Of a stretch of 64,000 bases of DNA, positions 34,142 through 46,160 are shown in pieces; positions within the stretch are counted from its first letter, which is position 1; each line of letters begins with the position of its first letter. Origin of the DNA: Erpetoichthys calabaricus. Lineage: Eukaryota > Chordata > Cladistia > Polypteriformes > Polypteridae. The stretch spans positions 38,526,674-38,590,673 of the forward strand of contig NC_041396.2 in NCBI RefSeq assembly GCF_900747795.2, written 5' to 3'. Under the pieces are notes generated by a model that saw only the letters and a list, made by a program, of their open reading frames with translations, had not been told where the DNA came from and did not search any database. Made by a program: the position numbers and the translations under genes.

Positions 34142-34609
34142 TGTAATGTTAATGAAAGTTACAACAAACTCGTTGACAGGTTAATTACTACCTCTTACTC
34201 TTTTCCTAGCTCTATCTGGCTGATCTTTCTTTTTTACTTAGTAAATTGACTGCCATTACTTCAACTTCTAATAATAATAGAAGTGACATCTGTTGTAATA
34301 TGGAGTCAAAAACATGGTGAAAATGGTGTGAGACCACCATAAGATAAGATTTATGTCATGGATGAACAGATTTAAAGCACAGCTTTTCTTAAGTGGTATT
34401 ATCTTTTGAAAATCTAACTTATTTCTCTGGAGGCCTGACTCTTCCTTCTCCTCCATTGCCTTTTGCACTCTCTTTATTTTTAATTCCCATAAGTGTACTC
34501 ACAGTAATGGCCAACACAAGTCTTCTCCAAACTGTTGTGGATTGCTCTATAAACATATATTAAACTGCTTTAACATGCTGTTTTATTCCCTCTCTGTCTC
34601 TCTATTTAG
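34142..34609. other. Spacer / presumed HDHD3 intron
   Basis: No feature apart from the pyrimidine-rich tract and acceptor CTCTCTATTTAG ending at 34609, which serves the HDHD3 exon. Confidence 0.5.
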
Positions 34610-34618
34610 ATTGGCGAA

Positions 34619-35338
34619 ATGCTCCTAAAATGGCTGACCTGGGACGTCAAGGACACTTTGATTCGAGTGCGCCACACTGTTGGCGAGCAATACTGCAGTG
34701 AGGCTCGCCTCTTTGGAATCCGGTTGGACCCCAAAGTTGTAGATGCCGCTTTCCGGGTTGCCTACAAAAAGCAAAATGCACTCTTTCCAAACTATGGGCT
34801 TGCTCAAGGACTGTCTTCAAGGAAATGGTGGGAGCAAATGGTACGTGAAACTTTTAATCAGTGTGATGTGCACGAGGAGAAAACCTTGGGCCCCTTAGCA
34901 GACAGGCTTTATTTGGGCTTCTGTGGGGCCCGTAACTGGGAAGTGTTCTCCGATGTGGAGCTGGCTCTTTCTGAATGCAGCCGCATGGGACTGCCCATGG
35001 GAGTGCTCTCCAACTTTGACTGTCGTTTAGAACAAATACTGGTGAACTGTGGGCTGCGGAGGTTCTTCAAATTTGTGGTCACTTCTGAAAGTGCTGGGGC
35101 AGCTAAGCCAGATAAAAGGATCTTCCAAGTGGCACTCGCTCATACTGGGACTCCACAGCCTGGACTTGTAAGTCACATAGGAGATCACTACTGGAATGAT
35201 TACAAGGCAGCTCGTGAGGTGGGCATGCAGAGCCTACTGTTAAACAGGTCTGGTCAAGAAAGGAGTCCTGATGAGAACGTGCCACAAGAGCACATTCTCA
35301 CCTCTTTGGATCAACTTGTTGCTCGTCTGCAGGTGTGA
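34619..35338 (+). CDS. HDHD3: Haloacid dehalogenase-like hydrolase domain-containing protein 3
   Basis: A single uninterrupted 239-residue frame, close to the 251 of human, starting at the first ATG ten bases after a clear splice acceptor. HAD-fold motifs in order: WDVKDTL (residues 8-14; D9 is the nucleophile position), LSNFD (S131), AKPDKRIF (K163), and GDHYWNDY (D189 and D194). The human protein shows the same LLTWDVKDTL opening as I recall it. In this family the usual second Asp of DxDx(T/V) is Lys (K11 here), which should weaken or abolish phosphatase activity; the true substrate is not established. The frame ends in TGA with a poly(A) signal 510 bases further on. It is flanked by a Tc1 relic upstream and by the convergent carboxylesterase gene downstream. 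Confidence 0.93.
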   Translation: MLLKWLTWDVKDTLIRVRHTVGEQYCSEARLFGIRLDPKVVDAAFRVAYKKQNALFPNYGLAQGLSSRKWWEQMVRETFNQCDVHEEKTLGPLADRLYLGFCGARNWEVFSDVELALSECSRMGLPMGVLSNFDCRLEQILVNCGLRRFFKFVVTSESAGAAKPDKRIFQVALAHTGTPQPGLVSHIGDHYWNDYKAAREVGMQSLLLNRSGQERSPDENVPQEHILTSLDQLVARLQV

Positions 35339-35875
35339 GAGTGGACTCTGGGCATTGAGCTCCATAGCAGGCACCTTGACCCCCGTGTAATTCTTACAGC
35401 AGAAGTGTAATACTTAGAAACATATTAAAATATAAGACAAAGAACAATCAGGTGTACATACAATTTGTTCTCCCTATTCTTCTCTTTGATTTCATGTTTA
35501 TTTTTTATATTATTCTCATTCATCTACAGCAGGACAACTGAAGTCTGCTTGGTTCTGCACCATCCAATACTAGTGTCGCCATACATTAGACCAAACATTT
35601 TTCCACATAGATCCATCTATCTATTAAATGCCATCTTTGTAAATTCAGTACTTTCCCTCTATCTAGTTTTTCAAAATGCAGTGGAATTTCACAACTGGAA
35701 ATGTTTTACCAGCAGCCACATTGAGATCAGAAATGGAAGAGTCTTTGTGCATCAGTGTTGCTTTTTGTATTCTCATCTCCTTAGTAGTTGGTTTTATCAA
35801 GTTGAAAAAAAAATCATTTGAAACTGAAATTTAAAAAATTCTGTCTGAATAAAAACCTTTATCTATCTATTTTCA
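35339..35875 (+). other. HDHD3: HDHD3 3' UTR with poly(A) signal
   Basis: After the stop codon AATAAA occurs at 35848-35853 and would put the cleavage site near 35870. The UTR contains a weak ATTAAA-like word near 35424 as an alternative. No coding potential. Confidence 0.6.
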
Positions 35876-36049
35876 TTCTTTACCTGGTGCACTTTCATTT
35901 ATATCAGGCTCAACCAATTTCACTATCCAAATTACTGGATATTGGAGGATTATCTGGGGTCCACAAGTCATTTGGAATTACAGTCCTTCGTAAATGTGTT
36001 TGATTTACTGGTGAACTATAGTTCCTATAAAAAGCTTTCACTCCTTGAA

Positions 36050-36640
36050 AGTTTTCACATTCATTTGTTATACAACTTTCAGTCATAGTGGATTTAATTT
36101 GACTTTTTAGATCAGATAGAACTGTTTGTCCCCGGGGGGAAATTTGGCTTGAGGGTTGATCAACAGAAAAAGACTCTTTAACTTCAAAGTAAAAACAGAT
36201 CTTTGCAAAGTGGTCTAAATTAATTACAAAAAGTAAGTATTCAGTGTTTAGCAGATGCATGTTTTGACAGCCTTGAGTCTGTGTGTACAGGTCTCTCTCT
36301 CTATCAGTTTTGCACATCTGCACACTGCCATTTCTCCCCCTTCTTCTTTGCAAAACTTCTCAAACTCTGACAAGTTGCATGGGAATTATGAGTGAATAGT
36401 CTTTATCAAGTCCAGCCACAAATTCTCAATTAGATTGAGATATACAGTAGATTCTGTTTTGGCCTTTCCAGGGCATTAACATTGTTTTTAAGTCATTCCT
36501 GTGTCGCTTTGGAGTTATGCTTGAGATTGTGTTGCTGAAGAACACATCTTTTCCCAAGTTGCAGGTTTCTCTCCAGGATTTCCCTGTACTTTGCTGCATT
36601 CATTTTCTGTTCAACTCTCACTTTTTATAGATACTGTATA
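36050..36640 (-). mobile_element. Old Tc1 fragment, same family as 13530-16407
   Basis: It shares with that copy the order AAGTAAAAACAGATCTTTGC, the AGTATTCAGTGTTTAGCAGA block, GCACATCTGCACACTGCC, CAAACTCTGACAAGTTGCAT and CAAGTCCAGCCACAAATTC. Transposase traces are antisense. The inverted ends are missing or unrecognisable, and the copy stops near 36640. Confidence 0.65.
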
Positions 36641-36643
36641 CAG

Positions 36644-36890
36644 TACTCTCCATAGTGTTTGGGACAAAGGTACGTTTTCCTTGATTTACCCTTCTGTCCT
36701 CCAGTTTAAAATTATAAATAAAACAATTCAGATGTGATTAAATTGCAAATTGCAGACTTTCCTTTAAGAGTATTTGCATATATTTTGGTAATACCATGTA
36801 GAAATAACAATACGTTCTGTACATGGTTCCCCCATTTCAGGTCAGCATGTTTTTGGACAATTGGCATCAGAAGTGTGTTTCATTAGTGAA
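36644..36890. mobile_element. Tc1-type inverted-repeat fragment
   Basis: The words CTCCATAGTGTTTGGGACAA, AACAATTCAGATGTGATTAA and TACATGGTTCCCCCATTTCA match, from memory, the long terminal repeat arm of a common fish Tc1 family. Only one arm is present; no transposase part follows. Confidence 0.5.
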
Positions 36891-39230
36891 GCCATAAGAT
36901 ACCTAGGCTTGCTTCCACGCTTGGAGTCTGTAGTTGTACATCTTCGTATTCTTAGTATACATGTTAGTATTCTAAAATTTCCAGAGAGCTTTAATATCAT
37001 GAATGTAATGTATTCTGTGTGGCGCACTGCCTGCGCACTCCTGTCGGTGGAAAGCCCATTTAAGAAGCATTAAAGCATTAAAGTGATTAAAGACTGGGTC
37101 AGGGAACACATGGAATATGAAGAACTTAACGTGCTACTATAGTTGTGATGGGATTTGAGAAACCCTAGCAAATTAAACATCGGTTTTAAAGATCAAGTTT
37201 ACAACGCTCTTCTTTAACGACAAAATAAACTAGGAGATTAAAGTGGAAATCTCAAGATTAAAGTTGACATTTTGACTTTAATCTTGACATAGACCTTTTT
37301 CTTACTTTGTCCCTTTTTTTTCTCTCTGTGGTCCTAATACACTTGCTTATGACACTCAGACACTCACCCTTTCACATCGTCTTTGACATCTGACCACTTG
37401 CTCAGTCATACCCATGCCTAAGCCACCAAATTGTATGTTTTTCCTTGCCTTCACTTCACTGAGTAGGACCTCCACTTCACATTCGGTGAAATTCTTATTT
37501 TTTTTTTTTACATGTGCTTTTGCTATTGTCTTTTAGCAAAACACTGAATGGAAAAGGCCATTTATATTGATTTTCATATTCAAATATGTGAAATTATGGG
37601 AGGAGTCAGGGTAAGGCTGTAGGCGCATGCATGTGTGTTAAAATTGACGTTGGTTGGGATTGTAGAAGAAGAATGTTCTCCTCAGCACCATGTATTTTGT
37701 GTGTTTAGTAAATTAGAATTTTTATAATAACTATTTTTCCAACTTGCCAGTGAGAGACGCTTTGGCTTATGAACTAACAAAAATATGTTATTCCAGGGTT
37801 CAGGAGAAATAGTGTCCACATGAATAAAATGTAAGCTGTTTCTTGTTTTCCCTTTCTCAGAGTGAATGTTTCAGGGACAAGGTCACAAGGCTGCAGAACT
37901 GTACATGTAGCTTATGCAAAGGCGTCTCTCCTGTGCTTAGCTTCCAAAACACAGATAATGCTTAGCTCAACAGACATATTGTTTAACTTTACTGTTTTGA
38001 TAAGGATGTTCTTTCTGTCTTATTAATCATGAGATGCTGAAGTATAAAAAACCCCTCCTGGCTTTTGATCAGGGTTCAATTGAGCTTTGCGGCAATAAGT
38101 TATACTCTTTTGAATCTCTACTTACTGTGACTCCAAAAATAATAAACAGAAGAATTTAGAAGCTATTATCTGCCTGCTTTTCAGTGTGCCTTTTTCGTCC
38201 ACAGGATTTATAAAAGGGAAGTGAGTGGAAATTTGCTTATGCAGTTTTATACATCTGAATTTTTTTGTGCGTAAGAACATTTTGTTTTTGTTTGTAAGCC
38301 ATGTTTTAGTGTGAATTCTATGTATGGCATTATACATGAGGCCCAAGAGCTGTGCCAATGAAAGTCAAAGAAGCCATTATGTACAGAGGAGCACATCCAA
38401 GGAAAATGTGTCTTTGTTCTAAACATTATGGAGAGTACCACATATATTTTACACATGTAGCACAGATAAGTTTAGCGATTAGATCAGGGTCACACAGTAT
38501 GTCTAAGGTAAGGATTTCAACTGCAAGTTTTCCAGTTCAAGTTCAGTACTTTACACAGGCATGCATAACTTTTGATTGCCCAATATGTTCTCTGTGTATT
38601 AGTGCCTAATACATCATGTTAAAGTCTGTGGGTCTTCTGAGTTAATGGCACACATAATTAACTTCAAGAAACTTATATAGACTTATAGACTGATAGACTT
38701 ATATATGCAAATGTTGTTGATCCTATAAGTGCTTTTAACCTGACATCCTTTATTATCATGTACAGTACTTCAAATTGTTGCATGGGATTACAATACACAG
38801 TCTCTACTATTTCACAGGCCAGGAATGGTACGCCATTATCTGCCATTTTATTACTCACAATGAAAAAAGACTACACCTACTGCATTTTGGCAAGCACAGT
38901 GCATTATTGTATCCACACTGGCAATTTACATGGAAAACTGTGGTTTAACGCCTTCCTTCTGCATGATCATGAAAAATGATGCCTGTGCAGTGGCATAACT
39001 GCAAATATGATCTGATTGTACAGGTGTCGCCTTCTTGGAACAGGTGATGCTGAAAACAATAAAAAGCACAAGTACACTTTGGTAGTGCCACAAATTTAAT
39101 TAATCCATTTTGAAGTCAGCTACAGTATGCCGGTGTAGACTACTCTTCCACCAGTACTAGTCTTAATCCTTCCAGGGTACTGAAGAATCTGCAGCATTGA
39201 TTGCAAGAAGCAGAGAACCCTGGGCAGGAC
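36891..39230. other. Spacer between HDHD3 and the carboxylesterase gene
   Basis: It contains a perfect 12-base hairpin (CAAGATTAAAGT 37253-37264 with its complement 37275-37286) in a stretch repeating GATTAAAGT. On the minus strand AATAAA occurs at 38852-38847 and 38754-38749 and could end the carboxylesterase transcript. Otherwise nothing recognised. Confidence 0.4.
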
Positions 39231-39234
39231 ACCA

Positions 39235-39415
39235 GTGCATTGGTAGGCATGTAGTCTTACAGTGGGATGCACATTTTTTTTTTAATATGAAATTTGTAAA
39301 AATTATCAGGTACATTTGAAATTAAAATAATTAAATCATTTTTATCACAAGGCTGTAACAGAGCAAAATGTGGAAAAGTAAATGGGTCTAAACACTTTCT
39401 GAATTGATAATGGCA
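39235..39415. mobile_element. Tc1-type terminal fragment
   Basis: ACAAGGCTGTAACAGAGCAA, then AATGTGGAAAAGTAAATGGG and ACACTTTCTGAATTGATAAT resemble the right-hand inverted arm seen at 7980-8045. Only one arm is left. It lies just downstream of the carboxylesterase stop codon, probably within its 3' UTR. Confidence 0.5.
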
Positions 39416-39526
39416 TGTAATAACAGTAAAAAGAAATTTAAAGAAGACTATGCTACCATGTATATATCTAAATCTTATTTGCTATGAAAAAGATGAAACT
39501 TTTACAAATGCTCTAACATTTGGGAT

Positions 39527-42500
39527 TCAGTATGGCACAAAAGCATCCCAGAAGGTGCAAAATTTCTTACGGAATTCCTTTGTTACATTTAAGTTGACTG
39601 TGAGGTTCATAAAAAGCCATGCATTTTGCAATGAGTATTGTGGCCAATAGACTGATTGGTTTAGCTTTGAGCAAACAGGTAGTTTGTTGCTGTAATTTGT
39701 AGAATGGGATAGATCTCCCCTTGATGATGCAGGACGTTTAATTACAATATTGCTGGATTGTGGATTGGGCTGGCCATAATGTGCAAAATTACCCCAGAAA
39801 CAGGCCATGCTGTCTGCTAGTGTCCTCTCCTCAGAAGTGAAAGTAAGATTTATCAGGCTGCAAGTATTCCAAAGGAAAGGCATGTCTGAGCCATGGCAGG
39901 CATGTTGGTAGCAGTAGGTCTTATTTCCCCAGGCACTTGCTATAGATGCCACTTGGCTAAAAATGTAAAGCCAGGAAGAGGCTCCAGATTCAGCCATGTC
40001 CCTCATGGCTCGACGATTTGGGCAAGTAAGTGCATAGTCTGAGACTACCTGTGAGACAGAAAATTAACCAGAAAAAGAAGAGTTGGAGCACACTGTCCAT
40101 TTCTGGATTTTGGTGATGCAAAAGACATTTTTATATATCTGCGAGAACCCTTCATACCTGTGAAAGGAGAAGGCGCTGGTCCTGACCTTTCTGAGGTGGG
40201 TAACGAAGTAGAACCAATGGAGTGTGAATGTTGAAAGCAGCTAAAAGGTAAGCAACATACAATCCTCTAGAAAGTGGCTCTGACAGCAGTTCATATACAA
40301 ACAGGTTAGCTTCTTCAGATGTAATGCCTGAAAAAGACACAATATAATATTGTGTTAGCGTAAATATTTAATATGCTTTCCTATACGAGCACCTCCTCTT
40401 AAACACTGCTCACCACTAACACTACCTATTTTGGAATATATGGACCAATTGCATAGACAATAATATGGGCAGCATGGCCATGATTTGTGTTTATCTGTTT
40501 TAAGTTTTCTTTTGTCACAACTTGTAAACTTGACTGGTTGAGGAGGAGATGCACTGCTACAAGTACTTGGAGGTCCACATCAGTGACAAGCTTAACTGGT
40601 CTAATAACACAAAGGAACTAAATAAGAGAGAGCAGAGCAGACTTTTTTTCCTTTAAAATGAGTACTCTATCTTTTACGTGTTCTGCAACTCTGTGATGAA
40701 CAGCGTGATTTTCTACACTGTGGTGTGCTGGGCAAGTAACATCACTTCAAGAAAGGCCCATCAAATCAACAAGCCGACAGAAGGCAGGCTTGTGATGCCG
40801 AGGGCAAAAAACCTACTTACAGTCGGAATTGCTTATTTGTTTTGTTTAAAGAAACGCGGAGCAGCTCTTGCCGTTATGCACTTGTGCATCCTTGTCGGTA
40901 AAAACGATTTTTAAATTGCAGAGTTTGATTTACTGTGCAGGGAAACTCCTAGGCAATCTCTGTGCGCCCAAGCCGTTTCCAGCGTAGCTTCTGTCATGCA
41001 CGATAAGGCGTGAGTGTGGTGGCTCAGCGATCAGCTGCAAAAAAAAAAAAGGGGCTAAAGAGCTGAGACTTCTATTAAACAGGGTTGGCTTCTGATTAAT
41101 TTGTGGACCAGCTTTACTAACTGGATAATGGGCCAAAATAAGCCATTATTTTTCCTTTTTATTATGCGATATAATTTTACTGTTTATGTTGTATAGCTGG
41201 GTAATAGCCCTTGTGCATTGGAAAGTTTCCCTTTATTTATCGTTATTTTTGAGAGCGACGCAGTGGGTGGTACTTGCCCACTTGTGAATTGAGCCACATT
41301 TTTGAATACTGTACACCTATTTTACAATGTAACTATTCATCACTTTAAGAAATGTTCCTTTTTTAACTGACCCGTTGTTGAATAAAATTGACCATTTATA
41401 TTTTGACATCAGCCGTCACTGCTGTGACAATTTCTTCTACTTCACACTTTATCTTTGGTTCCAAACTACCGACAAACCGTCTGACCCAAAGTTGGCTTGT
41501 GACAAGCTCAGAGCATGGCTCATATTGCTTGAAGGTGCTTGAGCTTAAGAGAATGAATACGAAACTGACGCCATTATGAAAAAAAGCTGCACAGTATCTA
41601 TCTGTTTATCTATCTCATTCCAAGTACCTTTCATCCAGTGTATATATTTTATTTACACCACACTAGATTATATTTATCTTTTCCAGTCTATATTCATCTT
41701 GTATTGTCTCTTTAAATACATTCCACTTGACCCTTGAAATGATTCCACTCCTTGTCTAGACTGCTTGACCTGCTCTTTGTCTAATCCTTGCAAGCTCCTT
41801 TTTTCACTTCCTCCTAATACCCTTATTCTAGTTTGTTCCACATGAACCCTATGAAAGTGACTTAACCCTCTGCAAATGCACTTTTATAAGACCCCTTTTA
41901 GCTTCTCCTCATTTACTTAATAATAAATATCTTTTAAGAACTTCTTCCATTTAAATCTGCAGTACATCTTTCATCTTTTGTCAGGTTCATTTTTAATGAA
42001 TCTTATTGGCATCCCTACTTCAGTTATTGTCCAAATGGCTTTAACATAGTCCATTCTTCTACTGTGTTTCATATGGCACATCATTTCTGTATTAATTTTA
42101 ATGAAAAATAGACAATACAAATTCTACTGTTTTAGACCAGATTACCAAATTTTCTGTAACAGATGGATTAATTTTTTTTAAAGTACAACTCTGGATAGTT
42201 CCATTGCTTTGTTTGGTACTCTGTGTAAATGTAATCCCGATCTGACAAAATGTTATAGAACATGTAAGCCAATTTGCATTAAGATGCTTGATTCAACTAA
42301 AGAGAGTGGACAGACAGATACACTTGGTCACCAGTGCAATATGAAGATTGCCTTGTTACATCACAGAGCAGAGATGGAGACTTTACATTCACAAACCAGT
42401 ATCTGAAGTTTTGACCTACCAGCCATGACAGGTTTGTGCTTCTGCCACATGCCCTTTGCAAAGGCATTAAATGTCTGCTCTTCGATAACTTCTCCATCGA

Positions 42501-45500
42501 TAACTGGTCCCCATGGCTGAAAGGTTTCTAGCATACTTAATGGAGTGTGGATTTCTTTATCTAGGAAAATTTACATAGAGAAAAACATGAGCAGCAAAAC
42601 AGCCAACCTTTTAAAAATCTTTGGGGATCTTTAATAGAGGTTATTATCCTGGATAATTTAAAGATATTATTGTCAGTCTGACTGGTACAACACTGTTGCT
42701 TCATGGTCCTGAGACACTGAGCTGAAATCCTCGCCTAGTCAGTGTTGGTATAGTGTTTGACCATTCTCTCTTTGTTGGTGATAGCTTTTCTGAGGGTTCT
42801 CTAATTTTCCATTTTTCCTTTAATATCCAAAAATGGTTTATATTAGAAGAAGTGGTGACTCTAAATTATCACCATATAAAAGAGTGCGTGTGGTTGAGAG
42901 TGCCCTGTGATAGACTGGCACAACAGCCACAACAGCCACAACTGATTCCTACTAGTGATGCTCCAATTGGCCACTGATCTAAATCAGCTGATTGTCACTC
43001 CAAATGACTCAATCAGTGATTAGTAAAGTGTCCTATTTCAAAAAGTGATTTTCTAAGCTTTATGGTATTTTAGTTGTTGTGTTCCTTTAATTAAAGTGTT
43101 GCAGTACCTGAAGAAGTCTGTGTAATTTTGCAGCCAGACAGAAGTTATAAGAGAGAGAAGACTGGAATATTGTCTTTTATATTAAAGAAAGTGTAAAAGT
43201 TAACTGAGAAAAATACATTGGAGGAGGAGTTGTGTGCATGGAGACAGAAATATATGTTGCCATACTGAAGTTGAAGAAAAGAGAGGGGCATCTTGGAGGA
43301 AATTAAAAAAGAATCTGCTTTAATGAGTTAAGACCTTTTCTTTGTATCCTTTAAGTAAAATGGAAACTCCTTATCTGAGTGTGGATGCTGAGTGAGCTTG
43401 TGTTTAGAATAGCAGCTCACATTTTAAATTAAAAAAAAACAGCAGATTAAGAAGAATTTGCCTTCATTGCTTAGTAAACAATTGGCTTGTTAGATTAACA
43501 GCCAAATGTGTCTATTTTATGTATAAACCTGTTAAACATGTTAACTTTGTGTCTTCTTGATAAACATCTTATGAACTTTATGACAAACATATTGTTTTCT
43601 CTTATGCCATATGCATAATAGCTAAATGTTTTGTGTACATGTTTTATTACTTAAAGTTTGTATTTTAAGAGGATTTCTATTTATTTTACTGTTTTCTTAT
43701 GGTCACTAAACTATAATCCTATATCATTTAATTTTGTTAATAAAAATGAACAGATAAAACTGTGGTCTGCAGTTTAATTAGAAAAAACACTTTAATATAG
43801 AAAATAAGGTTTCTACATGTCTGGTTGCATAGGAACTTTTAACAGGATAAAGAAGCAAAATTGTAACCAGCCAATTTTAGTAACAAGAAATTAGTTAACC
43901 TTTACCACTGCACTATTGAAATAATCTTGAATGAATGCATCATGGTCCAGTTTGGTAACCTGACTTGCCAGGGTCGCAAACTCCTTTAAAGGACTGTCCA
44001 TACAGCTTCTAAAATCATTCGGGCAGATGTTAGAAGAGAGCTGAATCCGTCATCTCTAATGACAGCTATCTAGCTCATCGTCTGTTTTCACTTTTGCAAT
44101 CTGCAGAATGCTATTGGACCCTCACTACTTGCTCCAACCACTTCAGGGACAGCTTTTTCCCCAGGCCAAAAGCTCACTAAACTCTCAGTAGCCTGAACCT
44201 ACCTGCTGTGTACTGTACCCATCTGCTGGTTTATATGTAATTGTGCTGTTCTTGTTATTTTTTTTTAACTCTTATCGTATTCACTGATTTCATTTATTTA
44301 TTCGTTTAATTATCTTCTGCTACTCTCTTTTATTTACTGTATTTGTAGCTGCGTTTTTCTAAATTTGCCAAAGTTCCGAGGCCTTTAGTTTGCTTCACAG
44401 GATGATTCAAACACCAGTGTGATGAGTGTTCAAAACAGTTCACACAAAAACAAATAAAAAATGGTATTAAAGTAAAGTTCTATTTAAGGCTGATATATCT
44501 TGTTTCATTCTTAAGATTGGTCATACAGTCATGCTTGAGGCACATTAGGCAGGTTAATACATTAGACTCATTAAACATGGTCAGAAATTTGTATGCCATT
44601 TCCTGTTCTATTTGCAGTTATATCTAACATTCCATGCTAGCAATAGGGTTATTTACTCACTGGGTTAATTAACACTCTGTTCTACAGATATAGCCAAGAA
44701 AGTTCATTTTAACTTACATGGGGTAAAAGGCTATGCCATATTCTAGGCAGATATAAGAAACTGATGTTTTATAAAAATTAAGAAAACACTTTTATTAACT
44801 TTCTTAGATTGGCCCTTATAGTATTTATTTATACAGCACCACAACTCTAGCAAAACAGTTTCACTATGCTTTTGCAGTGTATGTGACAATAACAATCTTT
44901 AATCTGAAAAATCTTATTGGAGCATCACTAGTTTCTTCATTTTCCTGATTCTGCCAGGACAGACTCGAGTCCTTGTAACCCTAAATTCAACTAATTAGAT
45001 TCAAAAATGAATAAATAGATGGATGGTTTATTGTTACCTTTATTCATTAGAACAAAAACATTTATTTTCTTTGTATGCCAAATAATTAATCAAACCAATT
45101 CTAACTAAAGGTGCTTTTCAGTATTTAAGAAAAAGAAAAATGAAAAGTTACATTGTTATAAGTAAGTTACAAGTTAACCTGCAACCTTGCAATAAGAGCA
45201 AGAGCTTGAAAAGATGCCCTTTCAATTTGCTTCTCATATGTCAGATATTCAAAGTGCTCAGACCAACCTGCTTTTATCTGGGCATCAAGAATCTTTTCAG
45301 TTGTCAGCGACGACATGCACTTCATATCCTCAAACAGGCATCCGGCAATTTTTAGAAATCGTATCCCAATGACAGTAGCTTGCTTCCTGCATGCAGAATA
45401 AAGTAAAACAGTCAGACCACAGGAAACATGCTTCTGTAGTTTCATGCCCTGTTTAGTACTGCATCCTTGGGGATTGTTTCTTTTTAACAAAACAAGATGA

Positions 45501-46129
45501 AAGAGTAATTCTTACTTGGTTTTAAGTGGCAGAGAGAAGGGCAGACTGTGTATGATTGCTTGCTTGAAGAGGCTTTCACTGCTTCTAACAGTCAGATGAA
45601 GACCCACAGACTGTGCTCCAGCACTCTGGCCAAAGAGAGTGACCTAGAAATAAAGGAGAAAGACAAGGTGTGCCTTACCATCTGCAGCTCATGTCTTTTG
45701 CTTTGTAAGCAGATTATAAGTGCCATCAGGGTTGAGATGTCAGCTGAATCATACCTTTCTGGGATCTCCACCAAAGCTAGCAATGTTCATTTGCACCCAG
45801 GTCAGTGCCTTCTGTTGGTCCAGGAAGCCAAGGTTTCCAGAAATATCCTTACTTGAGTTCATACCAGTCACAAGAAAACCAAGTGCCCCTGAAAGAGACC
45901 ATCTTGTATTTTTGAAAAATTATACAGTATTGCATAATAATAACAAATATATTAATAATGCATACTGAAATTTTGTGTACATTAATAATTATATTAATAT
46001 ATTATGGTATGGGCGGCACGGTGGCGCAGTGGGTAGCACTGCTGCCTCGCAGTTGGGAGACCTGGGGACCTGGGTTCGCTTCCCGGGTCCTCCCTACGTG
46101 GAGTTTGCATGTTCTCCCCGTGTCTGCGT

Positions 46130-46160
<31 letters not shown>

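Noticed and set aside
35465-35821. 118-codon open frame after HDHD3
   Set aside because: Lies in the 3' UTR; AT-rich sequence gives Phe/Leu/Ser-rich chance translation.
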